Shown: in pieces, positions 29,700 to 39,967 of the stretch | Layout: each line of letters opens with the position of its first letter | Position numbering within the stretch: the stretch's first letter is position 1 | From: Methanosarcina barkeri 3 | GTDB lineage: Archaea; Halobacteriota; Methanosarcinia; Methanosarcinales; Methanosarcinaceae | DNA: 64,000 nucleotides | Assembly: GCF_000970305.1 (NCBI RefSeq) | Contig: NZ_CP009517.1 | Location: forward strand, 2,976,001 to 3,040,000 | Direction: 5' to 3' | Notes under the pieces: generated by a model | The model's database searches: none | What the model was told of the DNA's origin: nothing | What the model saw: only the letters and a program-made list of their open reading frames with translations | Program-made: the position numbers and the translations under genes

Positions 29700-29807
29700 T
29701 TATCTTTTCTTTTTCTTCCCCATAAGCCTGGAAATAAATCCGATTATAGTGGAAGCAAGTGCGACGAAAGCAAGTATTTTTTTTATACTACGTAAGATTC
29801 CCAGCAC
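29700..29807 (-). CDS. Small single-helix membrane protein, 35 residues
   Basis: GTG start 4 bases after the copper ATPase stop on the same strand. The product has one helix (LAFVALASTIIGFISRL) and a strongly basic tail KKKKR. Position and coupling suggest it is the last cistron of the ATPase transcript. The coding status is inferred from spacing and composition only. Confidence 0.4.
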   Translation of the reverse strand: MLGILRSIKKILAFVALASTIIGFISRLMGKKKKR

Positions 29808-29811
29808 AAAA

Positions 29812-32343
29812 TCACCCCATCTTTAAAGTTTTAGCGTTTATTGCTACAATCACGGTGCTCAAGCTCATGAAAACTGCGCCAATAGCAGGACTCAATAAGA
29901 TTCCGTATCCATAGAGTACCCCGGCTGCAAGAGGAATGGCAAAAACGTTGTATCCTGTTGCCCAGAGGAGGTTCTGATACATCTTGGAGTAAGTTTTTCT
30001 GGAAAGCTTAATTATATAAACTACATCCCTAGGATCATTTTTTACCAGGACAATATCAGCGGTCTCAATTGCAACGTCAGTACCTGCACCGATGGCTATC
30101 CCGACGTCAGCCTGAGCCAGGGCAGGTGCATCATTAACCCCATCTCCAACCATACCTGTGATATATTCCGCCTGGACTTCCTTGACTTTCTCTGCTTTTT
30201 CGTGAGGAAGGACTTCAGCGAAATAATCATCGAGTTCTAATTCCTGGGATACCCAGGCTGCTACGTAACGATTATCTCCTGTAAGCATAAGGCATTTAAT
30301 TCCCATGCTTTTAAGTTTTGAGATAGCTTCCCTGGACTCTTTCCTGATAATGTCGGCAAGTGCAACAGCTCCAAGTACACGGTCCTCCTGAAGCAGGAAA
30401 ACTACAGTTTTTCCCTGTGTTTCGATTTCTTCAATCTTTTCGTTTTTGAGAGAAATTCCGTTTTCTTCAAGGTAGCCAGGGCTTACAACAAGAAATTTTT
30501 TTCCTCCAACCAGGCCATGTACTCCTTTTCCCGGAATTGAACTGAATTCTTCCACGGACTGAGTCTGTAACCCTTTTTCCCGGGCACTTTCCAGAATACC
30601 TGCAGCAATAGGGTGCTCAGAACTGGCTTCCAGAGAGGCTGCAAGGCTTAAGATTCTATCACTACTCATTCCGTTATCTCCGTCCCCAGACCCAATTTTT
30701 TCTCCTGAAAGAGAAACTACATCCGTAACTCCAAACCGACCTTCGGTCAATGTACCGGTTTTGTCAAAAATAATAGCTTGAAGATTGCGTGCTCTTTCAA
30801 ATGCCTGTCTGTCCCGGATAAGAAGCCCGGTTTTTGCGGCAATAGACGTTGAAACTGCGACCACAAGAGGTATTGCAAGCCCAAGGGCATGCGGACAGGT
30901 AATAACCATTACAGTCACTGCCCTTTCAAGTGCAAAGACAAGCTGCTGGCCGATAAGAATCCAGACAATAAGAGTGAGAGTTCCCACGGAAAGGGCTATG
31001 ATTGTGAGATACATGGCAGCCCGATTTGCCAGGTCCTGGGTTTTTGATTTGCTTTCCTGAGCAGCTCTGACAAGTTCGACAACCTGGTTGAGATAGGTAT
31101 CCTTTCCGGTTTTTTCTACACTAACAACGAAAGCCGCTTCTCCGTTAATCGAGCCACCAATAACGTCATTTCCAGGCTTTTTCGTAACAGGCTTCGACTC
31201 TCCGGTAAGCATGGATTCGTTGACGCTGCTTGTCCCCTCTACAACAGTTCCGTCTACAGGCACTTTTTCTCCGGGCTTAATCAAAACCTTATCCCCGACC
31301 TTTAGCTGGTCAACTGCGATATCGACAACTTCACCATTTTTCTTCATATGGGCAACCGAAGGCATAATTTTTACCAGCTCTTCGAGGGCTCTTGAAGCTC
31401 CCATAACCGAACGCATCTCAAGCCAGTGCCCAAGCAGCATTATATCGATAAGGGTCACGAGCTCCCAGAAAAAAACCTCACCATGAAGCCCGAAAACCAC
31501 AGCCGAACTGTAAAAATATGCCACGCTTATTGCAATGGCTATAAGAGTCATCATTCCAGGGGATTTTTCGGAAAGTTCCTCTTTAATCCCCCTTAGAAAA
31601 GGGTACCCACCATAGAAATATACAACAGAAGAAAGCAAAAAAATTATATAGTCTGCACCTGGAACACGAAACTCAAAATTGAAAAAATCCTGGATCATTG
31701 GCGAAAGCAGCAAAACGGGAAAAGTTAACACAAAAGAAACAATAAATCTTTTTCTAAAATCTTCAAGCATGTGAGTATGATGGTTGCCGTGCTCTTTCCC
31801 ACCTGTTGCTTCGTGACCTTCGTGACCTTCGTGTTTCATCCCTTCGTGTTTCATCCCTTCGTGTTTCATCCCTTCGTGTTTTATCCCTTCGTGTTTCATC
31901 CCTTCATGTCTTATCCCTTCATCCTTCATCCCTTCGTGTTTTATCCCTTCATGTTCCATCTCTTCAGGTTTTATCCCTTCATGTTCCATCTCTTCAGGTT
32001 TTATCCCTTCATCCTTCATGCCATGCCGCTCATGCTGTGTCTCACCCAATTTGTGTTCCATTTCGCTACGTTCGTGTTTCATTTTATCAGGCTGTTCAGA
32101 GCTACTATGACCCACTTCTTCACGTTGCCCTTGGTCCAGTGATTTTTCTTCAGTACGCATGGTTTGCTCTTCGGGATTACCGTGATGCACCATACCTGCA
32201 GGCTTATTCCTACGTTCCTCGTGAGACCCACGTGAATTTCCTTGCATGCCTCTTCCGAACTCGCGCTCTTTATCATTGGATGAGGATTCATTTACCTGAC
32301 TATTAGAAATCCCGGTGTCCACTCTCTTCTCTTCAGCCTGCAT
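29812..32343 (-). CDS. copB: CopB-type copper-translocating P-type ATPase with Met/His-rich repeat tail
   Basis: 843 residues. The transport core is a P1B ATPase with TGES, the CPH motif (ITCPHALGLAIPL) that marks the CopB/P1B-3 group, DKTGTLTEG, MLTGDN and MVGDGVNDAPALAQADVGIAIG. It would export Cu (or Ag). The first ~185 residues are hydrophilic and contain tandem pentapeptides of the EGMKH/EGIKP type followed by HEGHEATGGKEHGNHHTHM. These give a dense Met/His metal-binding tail encoded by 15-bp repeats at about 31810-32030. Start ATG has a GGGGA site. A small membrane protein gene follows. Confidence 0.93.
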   Translation of the reverse strand: MQAEEKRVDTGISNSQVNESSSNDKEREFGRGMQGNSRGSHEERRNKPAGMVHHGNPEEQTMRTEEKSLDQGQREEVGHSSSEQPDKMKHERSEMEHKLGETQHERHGMKDEGIKPEEMEHEGIKPEEMEHEGIKHEGMKDEGIRHEGMKHEGIKHEGMKHEGMKHEGMKHEGHEGHEATGGKEHGNHHTHMLEDFRKRFIVSFVLTFPVLLLSPMIQDFFNFEFRVPGADYIIFLLSSVVYFYGGYPFLRGIKEELSEKSPGMMTLIAIAISVAYFYSSAVVFGLHGEVFFWELVTLIDIMLLGHWLEMRSVMGASRALEELVKIMPSVAHMKKNGEVVDIAVDQLKVGDKVLIKPGEKVPVDGTVVEGTSSVNESMLTGESKPVTKKPGNDVIGGSINGEAAFVVSVEKTGKDTYLNQVVELVRAAQESKSKTQDLANRAAMYLTIIALSVGTLTLIVWILIGQQLVFALERAVTVMVITCPHALGLAIPLVVAVSTSIAAKTGLLIRDRQAFERARNLQAIIFDKTGTLTEGRFGVTDVVSLSGEKIGSGDGDNGMSSDRILSLAASLEASSEHPIAAGILESAREKGLQTQSVEEFSSIPGKGVHGLVGGKKFLVVSPGYLEENGISLKNEKIEEIETQGKTVVFLLQEDRVLGAVALADIIRKESREAISKLKSMGIKCLMLTGDNRYVAAWVSQELELDDYFAEVLPHEKAEKVKEVQAEYITGMVGDGVNDAPALAQADVGIAIGAGTDVAIETADIVLVKNDPRDVVYIIKLSRKTYSKMYQNLLWATGYNVFAIPLAAGVLYGYGILLSPAIGAVFMSLSTVIVAINAKTLKMG

Positions 32344-32626
32344 GTTTTCCCAATCCCCTGGTTTTAATTTTTATTTTTAAATATATTAGAGTTTCTGATA
32401 TATTTGAAGGCAACGATGCTAAAAGAACCAAATACCCTGCAAAAAAAAGAAAAAATCTTTTATAACCAGCTAATTCAAAGGATTAATTTTTAAAAGAGAA
32501 AAAGAGAAAAAACTAAAGAAATATCTAAAAAAGTTCGTAAACAGACGAAGGAACAGAAACCAAAACTAAGCTACTTTAAGCCTTCTAGAGGGAAAATAAA
32601 GAAAAAAATATGCATGTAGAAAATAT

Positions 32627-32779
32627 TTAATGGTTCGCTATCCGAACACTATGACGCACAGTGAGGATCAGAATAAAAAGCAAAACGATGCTAAAGATCC
32701 AGATAAAAATAGCATCCCTAAAAGCTATGTCCAGAGGAATATGACTAATAGACCCATAATCTGGAGGTAAGAAAGTCAT
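32627..32779 (-). CDS. Small membrane protein, 50 residues
   Basis: ATG at 32779 to TAA. MTFLPPDYGSISHIPLDIAF is followed by one long hydrophobic helix (AIFIWIFSIVLLFILILTV) and a basic end RHSVRIANH. No family recognised. It lies about 280 bp upstream of the copper ATPase gene on the same strand. No ribosome site is seen. The helix-plus-positive-tail pattern makes it more credible than a random frame. Confidence 0.45.
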   Translation of the reverse strand: MTFLPPDYGSISHIPLDIAFRDAIFIWIFSIVLLFILILTVRHSVRIANH

Positions 32780-33263
32780 AATTTAATCTACGTACTCAAA
32801 TATAATAAACTTATCGAATTGTCTTATACAAGACATAAAATAAATAAATATGTCAGACGATTTAAAAACAGAATCTAGAACTGCAAAATTAAAATTCATG
32901 CACACATGTTTCTTCATATGTTTCTTCAAGATGTCCACTAATACTGGTTTTATATTATAATCAGCTACATATAATTGAAGAGCTTGTAGAAAAGCTAAAC
33001 AAGAATAACTCAAAACTCATATTCACGGGTTAACGTAAAAAGAACGAAAAAGAAATATTTTCAGAGTATGCGGCTACTCTTCTTTGCGTGGTTGGGGATT
33101 TATATGTTATTAAATCTATTAAATCCATAATCTGAATTACAAATATCAGATTAATCCCTGACCGGAAAATAAGATCTATCTCATATTTTTCTCTGTTATT
33201 AAGTCTTGTTATGATCTCATTTTGACAATTAATGATCCGAGCATGAATTAAAATAGGAAGATT

Positions 33264-33731
33264 ATGTCGCCAACCGTACAAGATTTGTTTTTGTATTTCT
33301 TTGCGATATATTTCTCTTTAATAATAGCTCGCTCCCACGAAATATACAAGCCTTGGGACACATATAGTGCCTGGAAGGGAAAGTCTCACAATATCAAACG
33401 CTTATTAACAGGATGGATTATTTTATTCATTGTACCACTGTTGCATTTCGCAGTTTTATTTATCCTTTTGGGGTCAGTTGACATTCCGCTCGACATGACA
33501 ATTAGCAGCATTTTAGACGTTACCTTAATCAGCATTGGTTCATTTTTTGAATTTGGGTACTTCAGAATTTATGAAGCTTTTCTGCACAAATATCCAGATT
33601 CTTTTTTCACTGATGAAGATAGTATAAGAAGAGAAATCTCAGTTCGTTCGGACTTTTGGGCTCATTTTATACCTGGTATTTTATACGTGGCCGTATCAAC
33701 TTTGATGGTAATAATAGCGATTTACCTTTGA
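33264..33731 (+). CDS. Integral membrane protein of unknown function
   Basis: 155 residues with four likely membrane helices (about 5-22, 48-70, 80-100 and 133-153). No recognisable motifs. The isolated gene begins with ATG after AGGAAGATT, a moderate ribosome site. AT-rich flanks suggest an accessory gene. Confidence 0.6.
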   Translation: MSPTVQDLFLYFFAIYFSLIIARSHEIYKPWDTYSAWKGKSHNIKRLLTGWIILFIVPLLHFAVLFILLGSVDIPLDMTISSILDVTLISIGSFFEFGYFRIYEAFLHKYPDSFFTDEDSIRREISVRSDFWAHFIPGILYVAVSTLMVIIAIYL

Positions 33732-34000
33732 GTTTATCTCAAAATTCATTTCAGATTAATTATTACAGACTTTTCAGTATAGAAGTTCTAAGATTTTTCT
33801 CACTTTTTAATTCTCAAAACCTATGAAATTAAATTAAAAATAGTAGCTTAAAGTTTCAAAAAACCTCAATAGCAGATAAGTTAACATATCTGAAATTTAT
33901 TCCAGATTGGCACAAGTTTAACATATACTCTTTAAGAATTAGTATAAATTTTTACTTAAGGAAATTTTGGCAAAATTTGGAAGATAATTTTGATGTTACA

Positions 34001-34252
34001 TCAGAAATCATACAGATATCTAGTTTCTTTGACGACTTTACCAGTACTGTCTTTTTCTACGAATCTCATGATTTCTTTGTCATAAGTAATCACTGCATTG
34101 CAGTAAGGACATGACTCTCTGTTTTTATACATTATAGAGTGCAGAAACGACTCTTCATCTTCAAACTGAAGAAGTTGTGAGCTGAACCAATTTCTACACT
34201 TTGTGCATCTAACTTCACAGCTTTTTGTATTGTTCATTTCTTTCATCTTCAT
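34001..34252 (-). CDS. Small zinc-ribbon protein
   Basis: 83 residues from ATG 34252. One CxxC pair (CTKCRNWFSS) and a second (CPYCNAVITY) form a zinc ribbon separated by ~30 residues. The C-terminus is DSTGKVVKETRYLYDF. Family unknown to me; such ribbons are frequent in Methanosarcina. The start could also be 34246 or 34237; none has a clear ribosome site. Confidence 0.6.
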   Translation of the reverse strand: MKMKEMNNTKSCEVRCTKCRNWFSSQLLQFEDEESFLHSIMYKNRESCPYCNAVITYDKEIMRFVEKDSTGKVVKETRYLYDF

Positions 34253-34581
34253 ACTTAGTTTTAGTATTAATAAAATATTATCGAACTTATATATAACCAA
34301 CGTGACTGAAATTAGTTATGTTATATTACTTAAAAAATAAACATACTCTAATATTCTTTACTTATTCTTAGAACAAAGGATATTACAGAATATACGCCAA
34401 TTATGAAGAGAAAGATAAAACTTGAGTAAGAGAAAAAACGGATAAATTATAAGAGAATTAACTGACTTAAAACTCTAATTTTTTAGATAATTCTATATAA
34501 AAGAAATAGAATAGAGTATAAAGAAATTTACTTTAAATATATAGCATTACAGCATCAGTAAAATTGAAAGGTAGTAAGCTA

Positions 34582-35397
34582 ATGATCGAACAAAGTTTTT
34601 ATGATAACATCAATATTCTTGAATGCGTTGAGAGAGAAGGGATAAAAATTGAGATCCTTCAGTACAAAAATCTGCGAGGGCTTAGAGACTCTCGTCTTGC
34701 AGAAAATCTGTATAATATTGAAAAAGTAGGAATGAGCCTGAAGCAGGTAAAAATTACTCTTCAAAACAGCTCGATAACTACCGAACCGGGAGCTCTTTAC
34801 TTTCACAAAGGGAATATTTGTGCAGAATGCCAGATAGGAGGGGTTGGAGGCCTTGCAAAAAAACTGATAAAGAATTCACTGACCGAGGAAGCTGCCTTCA
34901 ATCCTACTTATTCAGGTACTGGAGAGATTTTTCTTGAACCAAGTTTCGGTCATTTCATATTGATGGAACTGAACAATGATCCTATTATTGTAGATAAGGG
35001 AATTTTCTATTGCTGTGAAAGCGGAGTCAGTGTAGAAGTTTCATCCCAGAAAAATCTATCTTCAGGGCTATTTGGAGGAGAAGGTTGGTTTCAGACCAAA
35101 CTCAGTGGAAAGGGCCTATGTGCTCTTGCAATCCCGGTACCTCTAAGTGAGGTTCTGAAATATGAACTTAATAATGAAAGACTGCAAGTCGATGGAAACT
35201 TTGTATTCTTAAGATCATCCTCTATCAAGTTTACAGTAGAAAGATCTGCAAAGAAATTGGTTGGAAATCTAGCCAGTGGAGAGGGAACTCTTCATACCTA
35301 TGAAGGCACTGGAAAAATCTGGATGGCTCCTACACAGTCGGTATATAAAACACTTGGACAGAACTATCCACCTAGTGGAGAAAACATTGGCGAGTAA
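34582..35397 (+). CDS. AIM24 (DUF124) family protein
   Basis: 271 residues. The AIM24 beta-sandwich is recognised from GALYFHKGNICAECQIGG, FLEPSFGHFILMEL, GIFYCCESGVSVEV and LSGKGLCALAIPVP with repeated glycine-rich turns. Members occur in all domains; in yeast mitochondria AIM24 supports inner-membrane organisation, while archaeal function is unknown. An AAGGTAG site precedes the ATG at 34582. Stands alone. Confidence 0.8.
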   Translation: MIEQSFYDNINILECVEREGIKIEILQYKNLRGLRDSRLAENLYNIEKVGMSLKQVKITLQNSSITTEPGALYFHKGNICAECQIGGVGGLAKKLIKNSLTEEAAFNPTYSGTGEIFLEPSFGHFILMELNNDPIIVDKGIFYCCESGVSVEVSSQKNLSSGLFGGEGWFQTKLSGKGLCALAIPVPLSEVLKYELNNERLQVDGNFVFLRSSSIKFTVERSAKKLVGNLASGEGTLHTYEGTGKIWMAPTQSVYKTLGQNYPPSGENIGE

Positions 35398-35428
35398 CAA
35401 AGACTGATTTTAATGTTTAGTTTTACAG

Positions 35429-35584
35429 GATTATGAAGAGATAAAGAATAGCTCAAAAACGAGAGAGAAGTTGAAGAAACTTAAAGACGAATTCATCAAA
35501 AAACACGAGCAACCTAATAATTTAACAAAATAGATTAACGGGCTAGAAAAAGAATCATTTGCATTCGGTAAAGAAATATGTTAA
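35429..35584 (+). pseudogene. Possible remnant of a coiled-coil gene with an in-frame UAG
   Basis: This frame reads a Lys/Glu-rich coiled coil (KTREKLKKLKDEFIKKHEQ), meets TAG at 35531-35533 and continues INGLEKESFAFGKEIC to TAA. No start codon is found in frame upstream before a stop. It is probably a gene relic; the rest of the 35398-35886 gap is empty. Confidence 0.25.
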
Positions 35585-35886
35585 TATCAAAATGACTGTT
35601 CCAATCGTCAATTTATCTCAATTATATTTATAAGTTTACGGAAACAGTAATAAAAAAGCATTTCAGGTAGACCGTATTTTAACCAAACGTAGATAAATTC
35701 AATTAAAGAGTTATTATCTGTCTTTACTTTTGATTTTTCAGGTACTAAGAACGATTTTTGTCTGAAAAAAGCAGTTAGCAACTGGAATCTATAGAGAGTA
35801 GAAGTTAAAATTACTTACCTTTCAGTTATATCTTACGGTTAAATATTATGCAATTTGGGTTATAGATTGGATACCTACCTGCGGTT

Positions 35887-36723
35887 CTACTTAAAGAATA
35901 ACTTTATAAGACTTACAATAACACTTAAAATTATGCCTCCAACTACTGTAATTAAAATCCCGTTACGAATTTCTTTATCCTGTTTTGTTTCTTCTTCTTC
36001 CTCAACCTTCTTGGCCACAGTTTCAACTGTCTTAGCCGCATTCTCAACTATATGGGCTGCATCATCAACTGTCTTAGCCATATCCTCAGCCGACTGAGAC
36101 TCATTACTAGCCGTCGAAAACTCATACTTATCAGACTGCCCCTCATACCTAACCTTCTTGGTCTCCTCCTCAAGATTAGCCAGTTTATCCTCATACTCAG
36201 CCAGTTTACCCTCATACTCAGCCAGTTTCTCTTCAGACTCAGACGTCTGGTCCGTCTCATCAGACGTCTGGCCAGTTTCATCAACCATATGGCCCGTCGT
36301 CTCAGTCGTCTGTAAAGTCTCATCGGCCGTCTGTAAAGTATTATCGGTGTTTTCTTCAGAAACAGCCTTTCCTACGTAATGATTTACCAGCTTGAGGTCA
36401 ATTCCTTGCTTGGAGATCTCTTTCCCGAACTCATTGAAGTATATGCTACCGTATCCTTCTGCTGAGTATGGATTTACATAATACAAGCTGAGTATCTGAT
36501 TATCAGTTTTTTTATCTACCCATGTATCACAGTTCCATGTCGGCTGTTTATTTTTCACGGCATCAAATACTGTGTTAATATAGTCATCAGATACTGGTAT
36601 CTCAGTAATAAAATCAGTTATTTCTTTTTTTGTTGGCAGATCTTTGTTTTCAGTTGCTACTACACACGATGTCAGCAGAGTGACGATTAAGAAGATACCA
36701 GTTATTTTTAGTGCCAGTTTCAT
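35887..36723 (-). CDS. Putative surface lipoprotein with acidic/coiled-coil middle and C-terminal anchor
   Basis: 278 residues from ATG 36723. The N-terminus has a signal with a lipobox-like TLLTSC. A globular N-terminal part (DFITEIPVSDDYINTVFDAV, SLYYVNPYSAEGYG) is followed by Thr/Asp/Glu-rich repeats (TLQTADETLQTTETT, TGQTSDETDQTSE) and a coiled coil with LAEYEGKLAEYEDKLANLEEE. A C-terminal membrane helix (GILITVVGGIILSVIVSLI) ends it. It is thus anchored at one or both ends and mostly outside the cell. The stop codon is UAG; the next in-frame codons include a second UAG and then TAA. Confidence 0.65.
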   Translation of the reverse strand: MKLALKITGIFLIVTLLTSCVVATENKDLPTKKEITDFITEIPVSDDYINTVFDAVKNKQPTWNCDTWVDKKTDNQILSLYYVNPYSAEGYGSIYFNEFGKEISKQGIDLKLVNHYVGKAVSEENTDNTLQTADETLQTTETTGHMVDETGQTSDETDQTSESEEKLAEYEGKLAEYEDKLANLEEETKKVRYEGQSDKYEFSTASNESQSAEDMAKTVDDAAHIVENAAKTVETVAKKVEEEEETKQDKEIRNGILITVVGGIILSVIVSLIKLFFK

Positions 36724-36741
36724 TTTAACTCCTGCTTTCAA

Positions 36742-37381
36742 TATGTTGTAAATAATTTGTATAATCTGAAATGTTCATCCTAGAATGGCTATATTTTAAA
36801 AAATATATGATGTATATTTAAATTTTGAGTATAAATAATAAGCTCTTTCGTTGAATAGTGTCATGCATAAGAATACTTAAATAATTGAGTTTGAATTTTA
36901 ATAGATAAGGCATCCCTGATTTACCATATCCTATATTGTTGTCAAAATATTGGCTCAAGGGCGTATCAGTGAAAAGAGAAGAAAACCGGTTACTAAAATT
37001 CTTTATGTTACTAAATTCCTAGTTCCCAAACAAGGTCTCCAATTTTAGCCTCTCTACTTAAAACAAAGGATGGAATTTAACATTTAATTGATAACGCAGA
37101 GAAATCTTATTCTCACATTTTTCAAGAAATTTAAAATCAGGACATAAAAAGGGCTTGAAAAAGATACTTTTTTAATAGACCTTATGCATTCTGTGTCAAA
37201 AATTAAATACAATAACATCGTGGTTTAAATTAGGTTTAAATTAATATTTTAAACATTTATTAGTTGATAGTATTGTTTTTCAGTTCAAATGTGTAAGTCC
37301 TATCCCAATTGTAGACTTAAATCTAATTTGAGATAATTTTTTACACTCACTAACGCAGCTATGTTAAAAAAAGATGGAGAA
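36742..37381. other. Gene-free interval with a degenerate transposon-end-like sequence
   Basis: No credible gene. CAAATGTGTAAGTCCTA (37287-37303) resembles the right end of the MITE at 42240-42356 (CAAATGCGTAAGTCCTG) and may be a relic of the same family. Confidence 0.35.
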
Positions 37382-37645
37382 TTAATATCTCCTGAAGTAC
37401 TGTTTATTGAAATAAACTTCCTGCACAGAATCTTTCTTTTTCTTTGCGGTACTGATTCCAAGAATGGAGTAGGGAGTGCAGTGTCTCAGGATTGAGCTAA
37501 CAAGACCAGTAAAAGCGATCAGCGCAATAATCCATTTCCATCGAGATCTTTTTACAAGGCCTGTTGCTAGCACGAGAGTTGCAAGTACTCCATATATGGT
37601 TCGGCACAGGAGATCAAAGCCTCCTACATTTTCTTCCAAAAGCAA
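37382..37645 (-). CDS. DUF2892/YgaP-like small membrane protein
   Basis: The recognisable part is ENVGGFDLLCRTIYGVLATLVLATGLVKRSRWKW and HCTPYSILGIST, the two-helix YgaP-type membrane domain with its conserved cysteine-proline turn. The start is uncertain: the frame is open up to 37795 but no ATG lies near the domain. TTG at 37645 gives about 87 residues, in keeping with the family. Function unknown; some relatives are fused to rhodanese. Confidence 0.6.
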   Translation of the reverse strand: MLLEENVGGFDLLCRTIYGVLATLVLATGLVKRSRWKWIIALIAFTGLVSSILRHCTPYSILGISTAKKKKDSVQEVYFNKQYFRRY

Positions 37646-37952
37646 TTTTTTAAGATTCGTCGGACAAAACCCCCTTATAAGCCCTCTTACATACTTATAG
37701 ATCCTTGAATATATAGCATTATTCCGTTTGTACCCCCTTTGTATTATATCCACATATGTTTTGCAATACGTTTGTACTATATTTACAGTATACACTTATC
37801 ATATTTGTAGTGCCTGTGCAGTATCCTTGCACCATGTTTATATTATATTCATATTTCCAAAAAGTCTGAAGAGAAATTATGTAGATCTCCCTAAAAGGTT
37901 GACACCCGAAAAATCACAAAGTATAATAACAAGAGATGGAAGGTTTCTAATT

Positions 37953-39227
37953 ATGCCTGAAATAAAACTTGACAGATCGATCTCATATCTCGAAGGGACA
38001 CAGCGAGTATATGATGAAGCCACAACCCTGGAAAACACTAAAGATGAGATAAAAAAGATAGGGGTTACCCGAATTGCAGATATTACAAACCTTGACAGGC
38101 TAGGAATCCCTATTTTTTCGGCAATCCGCCCCAGTGCCGCAAGGGGAGCGATCAGTATATACTCAGGCAAGGGCTCAACTGAGCAAAGGGCCCGGATTTC
38201 GGCGATAATGGAAAGTTTTGAGCGCTGCCTTGCAGAAAGACCTGGCCTGAACGCAAATATTAAAAGTGAGATTTCTGCCCCGACCCTTGTAGAATCCTAT
38301 GTCAGAGCTATAGAAAGCTGCACAGTGCTCGACCCTGCAACGCTACTTCTACCCCAGCCTTATCTTCCCCAGTCTTTGCTTGAATGGGTTGGAACATACG
38401 ATTTAATGAACAATGAAGAAGTGTTCGTAAGCTCTAACTCGGTTTATCACCCGTACGACTCACCCGGACAATGTCAGAAACTCTTCCTGAGCAATACCAA
38501 TGGGCTGGCGTCCGGAAACGTGATTGAAGAAGCTATTCTTCACGGGATGCTTGAGGTTATAGAAAGGGACGCAATAAGCATAGCACAGTATTCCCGCAAT
38601 CTCGGAAAAGAAATCGTGCTAACTGAGAAAGATGGATACCTGTACGAACTTGCCAGCAAATTTAAAGATGCAGGAATAGAACTCAAAATCTGGCTGGTCC
38701 CGAGCGATACCGGCATTCCGACAGTAATTGCGGTAACTGATGACGTAAAACTTAAAGACCCTGCGCTTCTCGTCATGGGTGCAGGCTCCCACCTGAAACC
38801 CGAAATTGCAGTTGCGAGAGCTATAACCGAAGCTGCCCAATCACGAGTAGTTCAAATTCAGGGAGCAAGGGAAGACACGGATAGAGAAGGTTTTATCCGA
38901 AGTGTGGGATATGACCGCATGAAGCGGTTAAACAGGTTCTGGTTTGAAGATGGAGAAAAAATATCTCTTTCCGAAGTACAGGACCTATCCAGAAAAAGCC
39001 CTGCAGAAAATATCGATGTAATCCTCGAAAAACTTAAAGGTCTAGCCGAAAGAGTGCTGGTGGTAGACCTCTCAAGAGAAGAGATTAAAGTGCCGGTTGT
39101 GCGAGTAATAATTCCCGGATTAGAACTTTTCACTATTGACAGGGATCGGAAAGGAAAAAGGATCGGCTCTCAAAGGAAGAAAGAATTCTCCAGAAACAAA
39201 AATGAAAAGCCGTGGAAGAGACGATGA
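37953..39227 (+). CDS. ycaO: YcaO protein for McrA thioamidation
   Basis: 424 residues. YcaO enzymes use ATP to activate a peptide backbone amide. The family signatures are RISAIMESFERCLAERP and EEAILHGMLEVIERDAISIAQYSR, plus AVARAITEAAQSR. In Methanosarcina acetivorans the ycaO-tfuA pair is known to install thioglycine in methyl-CoM reductase subunit McrA, and the same pairing here makes that the best assignment. The ATG at 37953 has a GGAAGGT site; longer frames run into AT-rich noncoding sequence. The stop overlaps the tfuA start (ATGA). Confidence 0.93.
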   Translation: MPEIKLDRSISYLEGTQRVYDEATTLENTKDEIKKIGVTRIADITNLDRLGIPIFSAIRPSAARGAISIYSGKGSTEQRARISAIMESFERCLAERPGLNANIKSEISAPTLVESYVRAIESCTVLDPATLLLPQPYLPQSLLEWVGTYDLMNNEEVFVSSNSVYHPYDSPGQCQKLFLSNTNGLASGNVIEEAILHGMLEVIERDAISIAQYSRNLGKEIVLTEKDGYLYELASKFKDAGIELKIWLVPSDTGIPTVIAVTDDVKLKDPALLVMGAGSHLKPEIAVARAITEAAQSRVVQIQGAREDTDREGFIRSVGYDRMKRLNRFWFEDGEKISLSEVQDLSRKSPAENIDVILEKLKGLAERVLVVDLSREEIKVPVVRVIIPGLELFTIDRDRKGKRIGSQRKKEFSRNKNEKPWKRR

Positions 39228-39883
39228 AAGCAAAAGTGGTGATCTTTACAGGCAACAGCATTAGCCATGAGGACGCAAGAAAAGTTCTCAGGGCAAATTA
39301 CCAGCCTCCTGTACGCAGGTTCCAGCTTGAAAAATTCGTTCAGAAAGGGTATAAGGTAATAGGAATAATAGACGGAATGTTTTTTGACAGGGCAGCTGTT
39401 GGACACAGGGAGATTCTGTCTGCGCTTGATGCAGGTGTAAAGGTAGTTGGAGGTGCCAGCATGGGAGCTCTACGGGCTTCTGAACTGGATGTCCACGGCA
39501 TGATAGGAGTAGGAAAGGTTTACGAATGGTACAGGGACGGTGTAATCGAATCAGATGATGAAGTTGCAGTAAGCACAAACCCTGACACTTTCGAGCCCAT
39601 TTCCGTACCCCTTGTCAATATAAGAGAAACGCTAAAAGCCGCATTTGCCTCAGGACTTTTGAGTAAAGAAGAACATGACGGTCTTCTGGAGCTTGCAATT
39701 AACACTTATTATCCTGACCGGAGCTATCTCGGACTTGTAAAAGAAGGGGCAAAAAAAGGGCTAATCCCGGAAGAAAAGAAAAAATCCTTTCTGAATTTTT
39801 TCACAGGCAATGAAGTTGACGTAAAAATGGAAGATGCGGTCCTGGTACTTGAAACCGTAAAAAAACTGATTGAAGAAGCTTGA
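39224..39883 (+). CDS. tfuA: TfuA-like protein, partner of YcaO
   Basis: 219 residues of the TfuA family: VVIFTGNSISHEDARKVL at the N-terminus, then GYKVIGIIDGMFFDRAAVGHREILSAL and GASMGALRASELDVHGMIGVGKVYEWY. TfuA is thought to deliver sulfur or support YcaO during thioamide formation on McrA. Translation starts inside the ycaO stop (ATGA overlap), so the two are coupled. A 15/16-bp repeat array follows. Confidence 0.93.
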   Translation: MKAKVVIFTGNSISHEDARKVLRANYQPPVRRFQLEKFVQKGYKVIGIIDGMFFDRAAVGHREILSALDAGVKVVGGASMGALRASELDVHGMIGVGKVYEWYRDGVIESDDEVAVSTNPDTFEPISVPLVNIRETLKAAFASGLLSKEEHDGLLELAINTYYPDRSYLGLVKEGAKKGLIPEEKKKSFLNFFTGNEVDVKMEDAVLVLETVKKLIEEA

Positions 39884-39967
39884 AACTTCAAACGTCTACT
39901 TTCAAGTTTCTCCTTTCAGATTTTCCCTTTCATACCTCTCCGAGTAGCAGTTTCTAATTTTTAGACT

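Noticed and set aside
31771-32306. Two plus-strand frames with repeated HPFVF / LRVSS
   Set aside because: Complement of the CopB Met/His repeat region.
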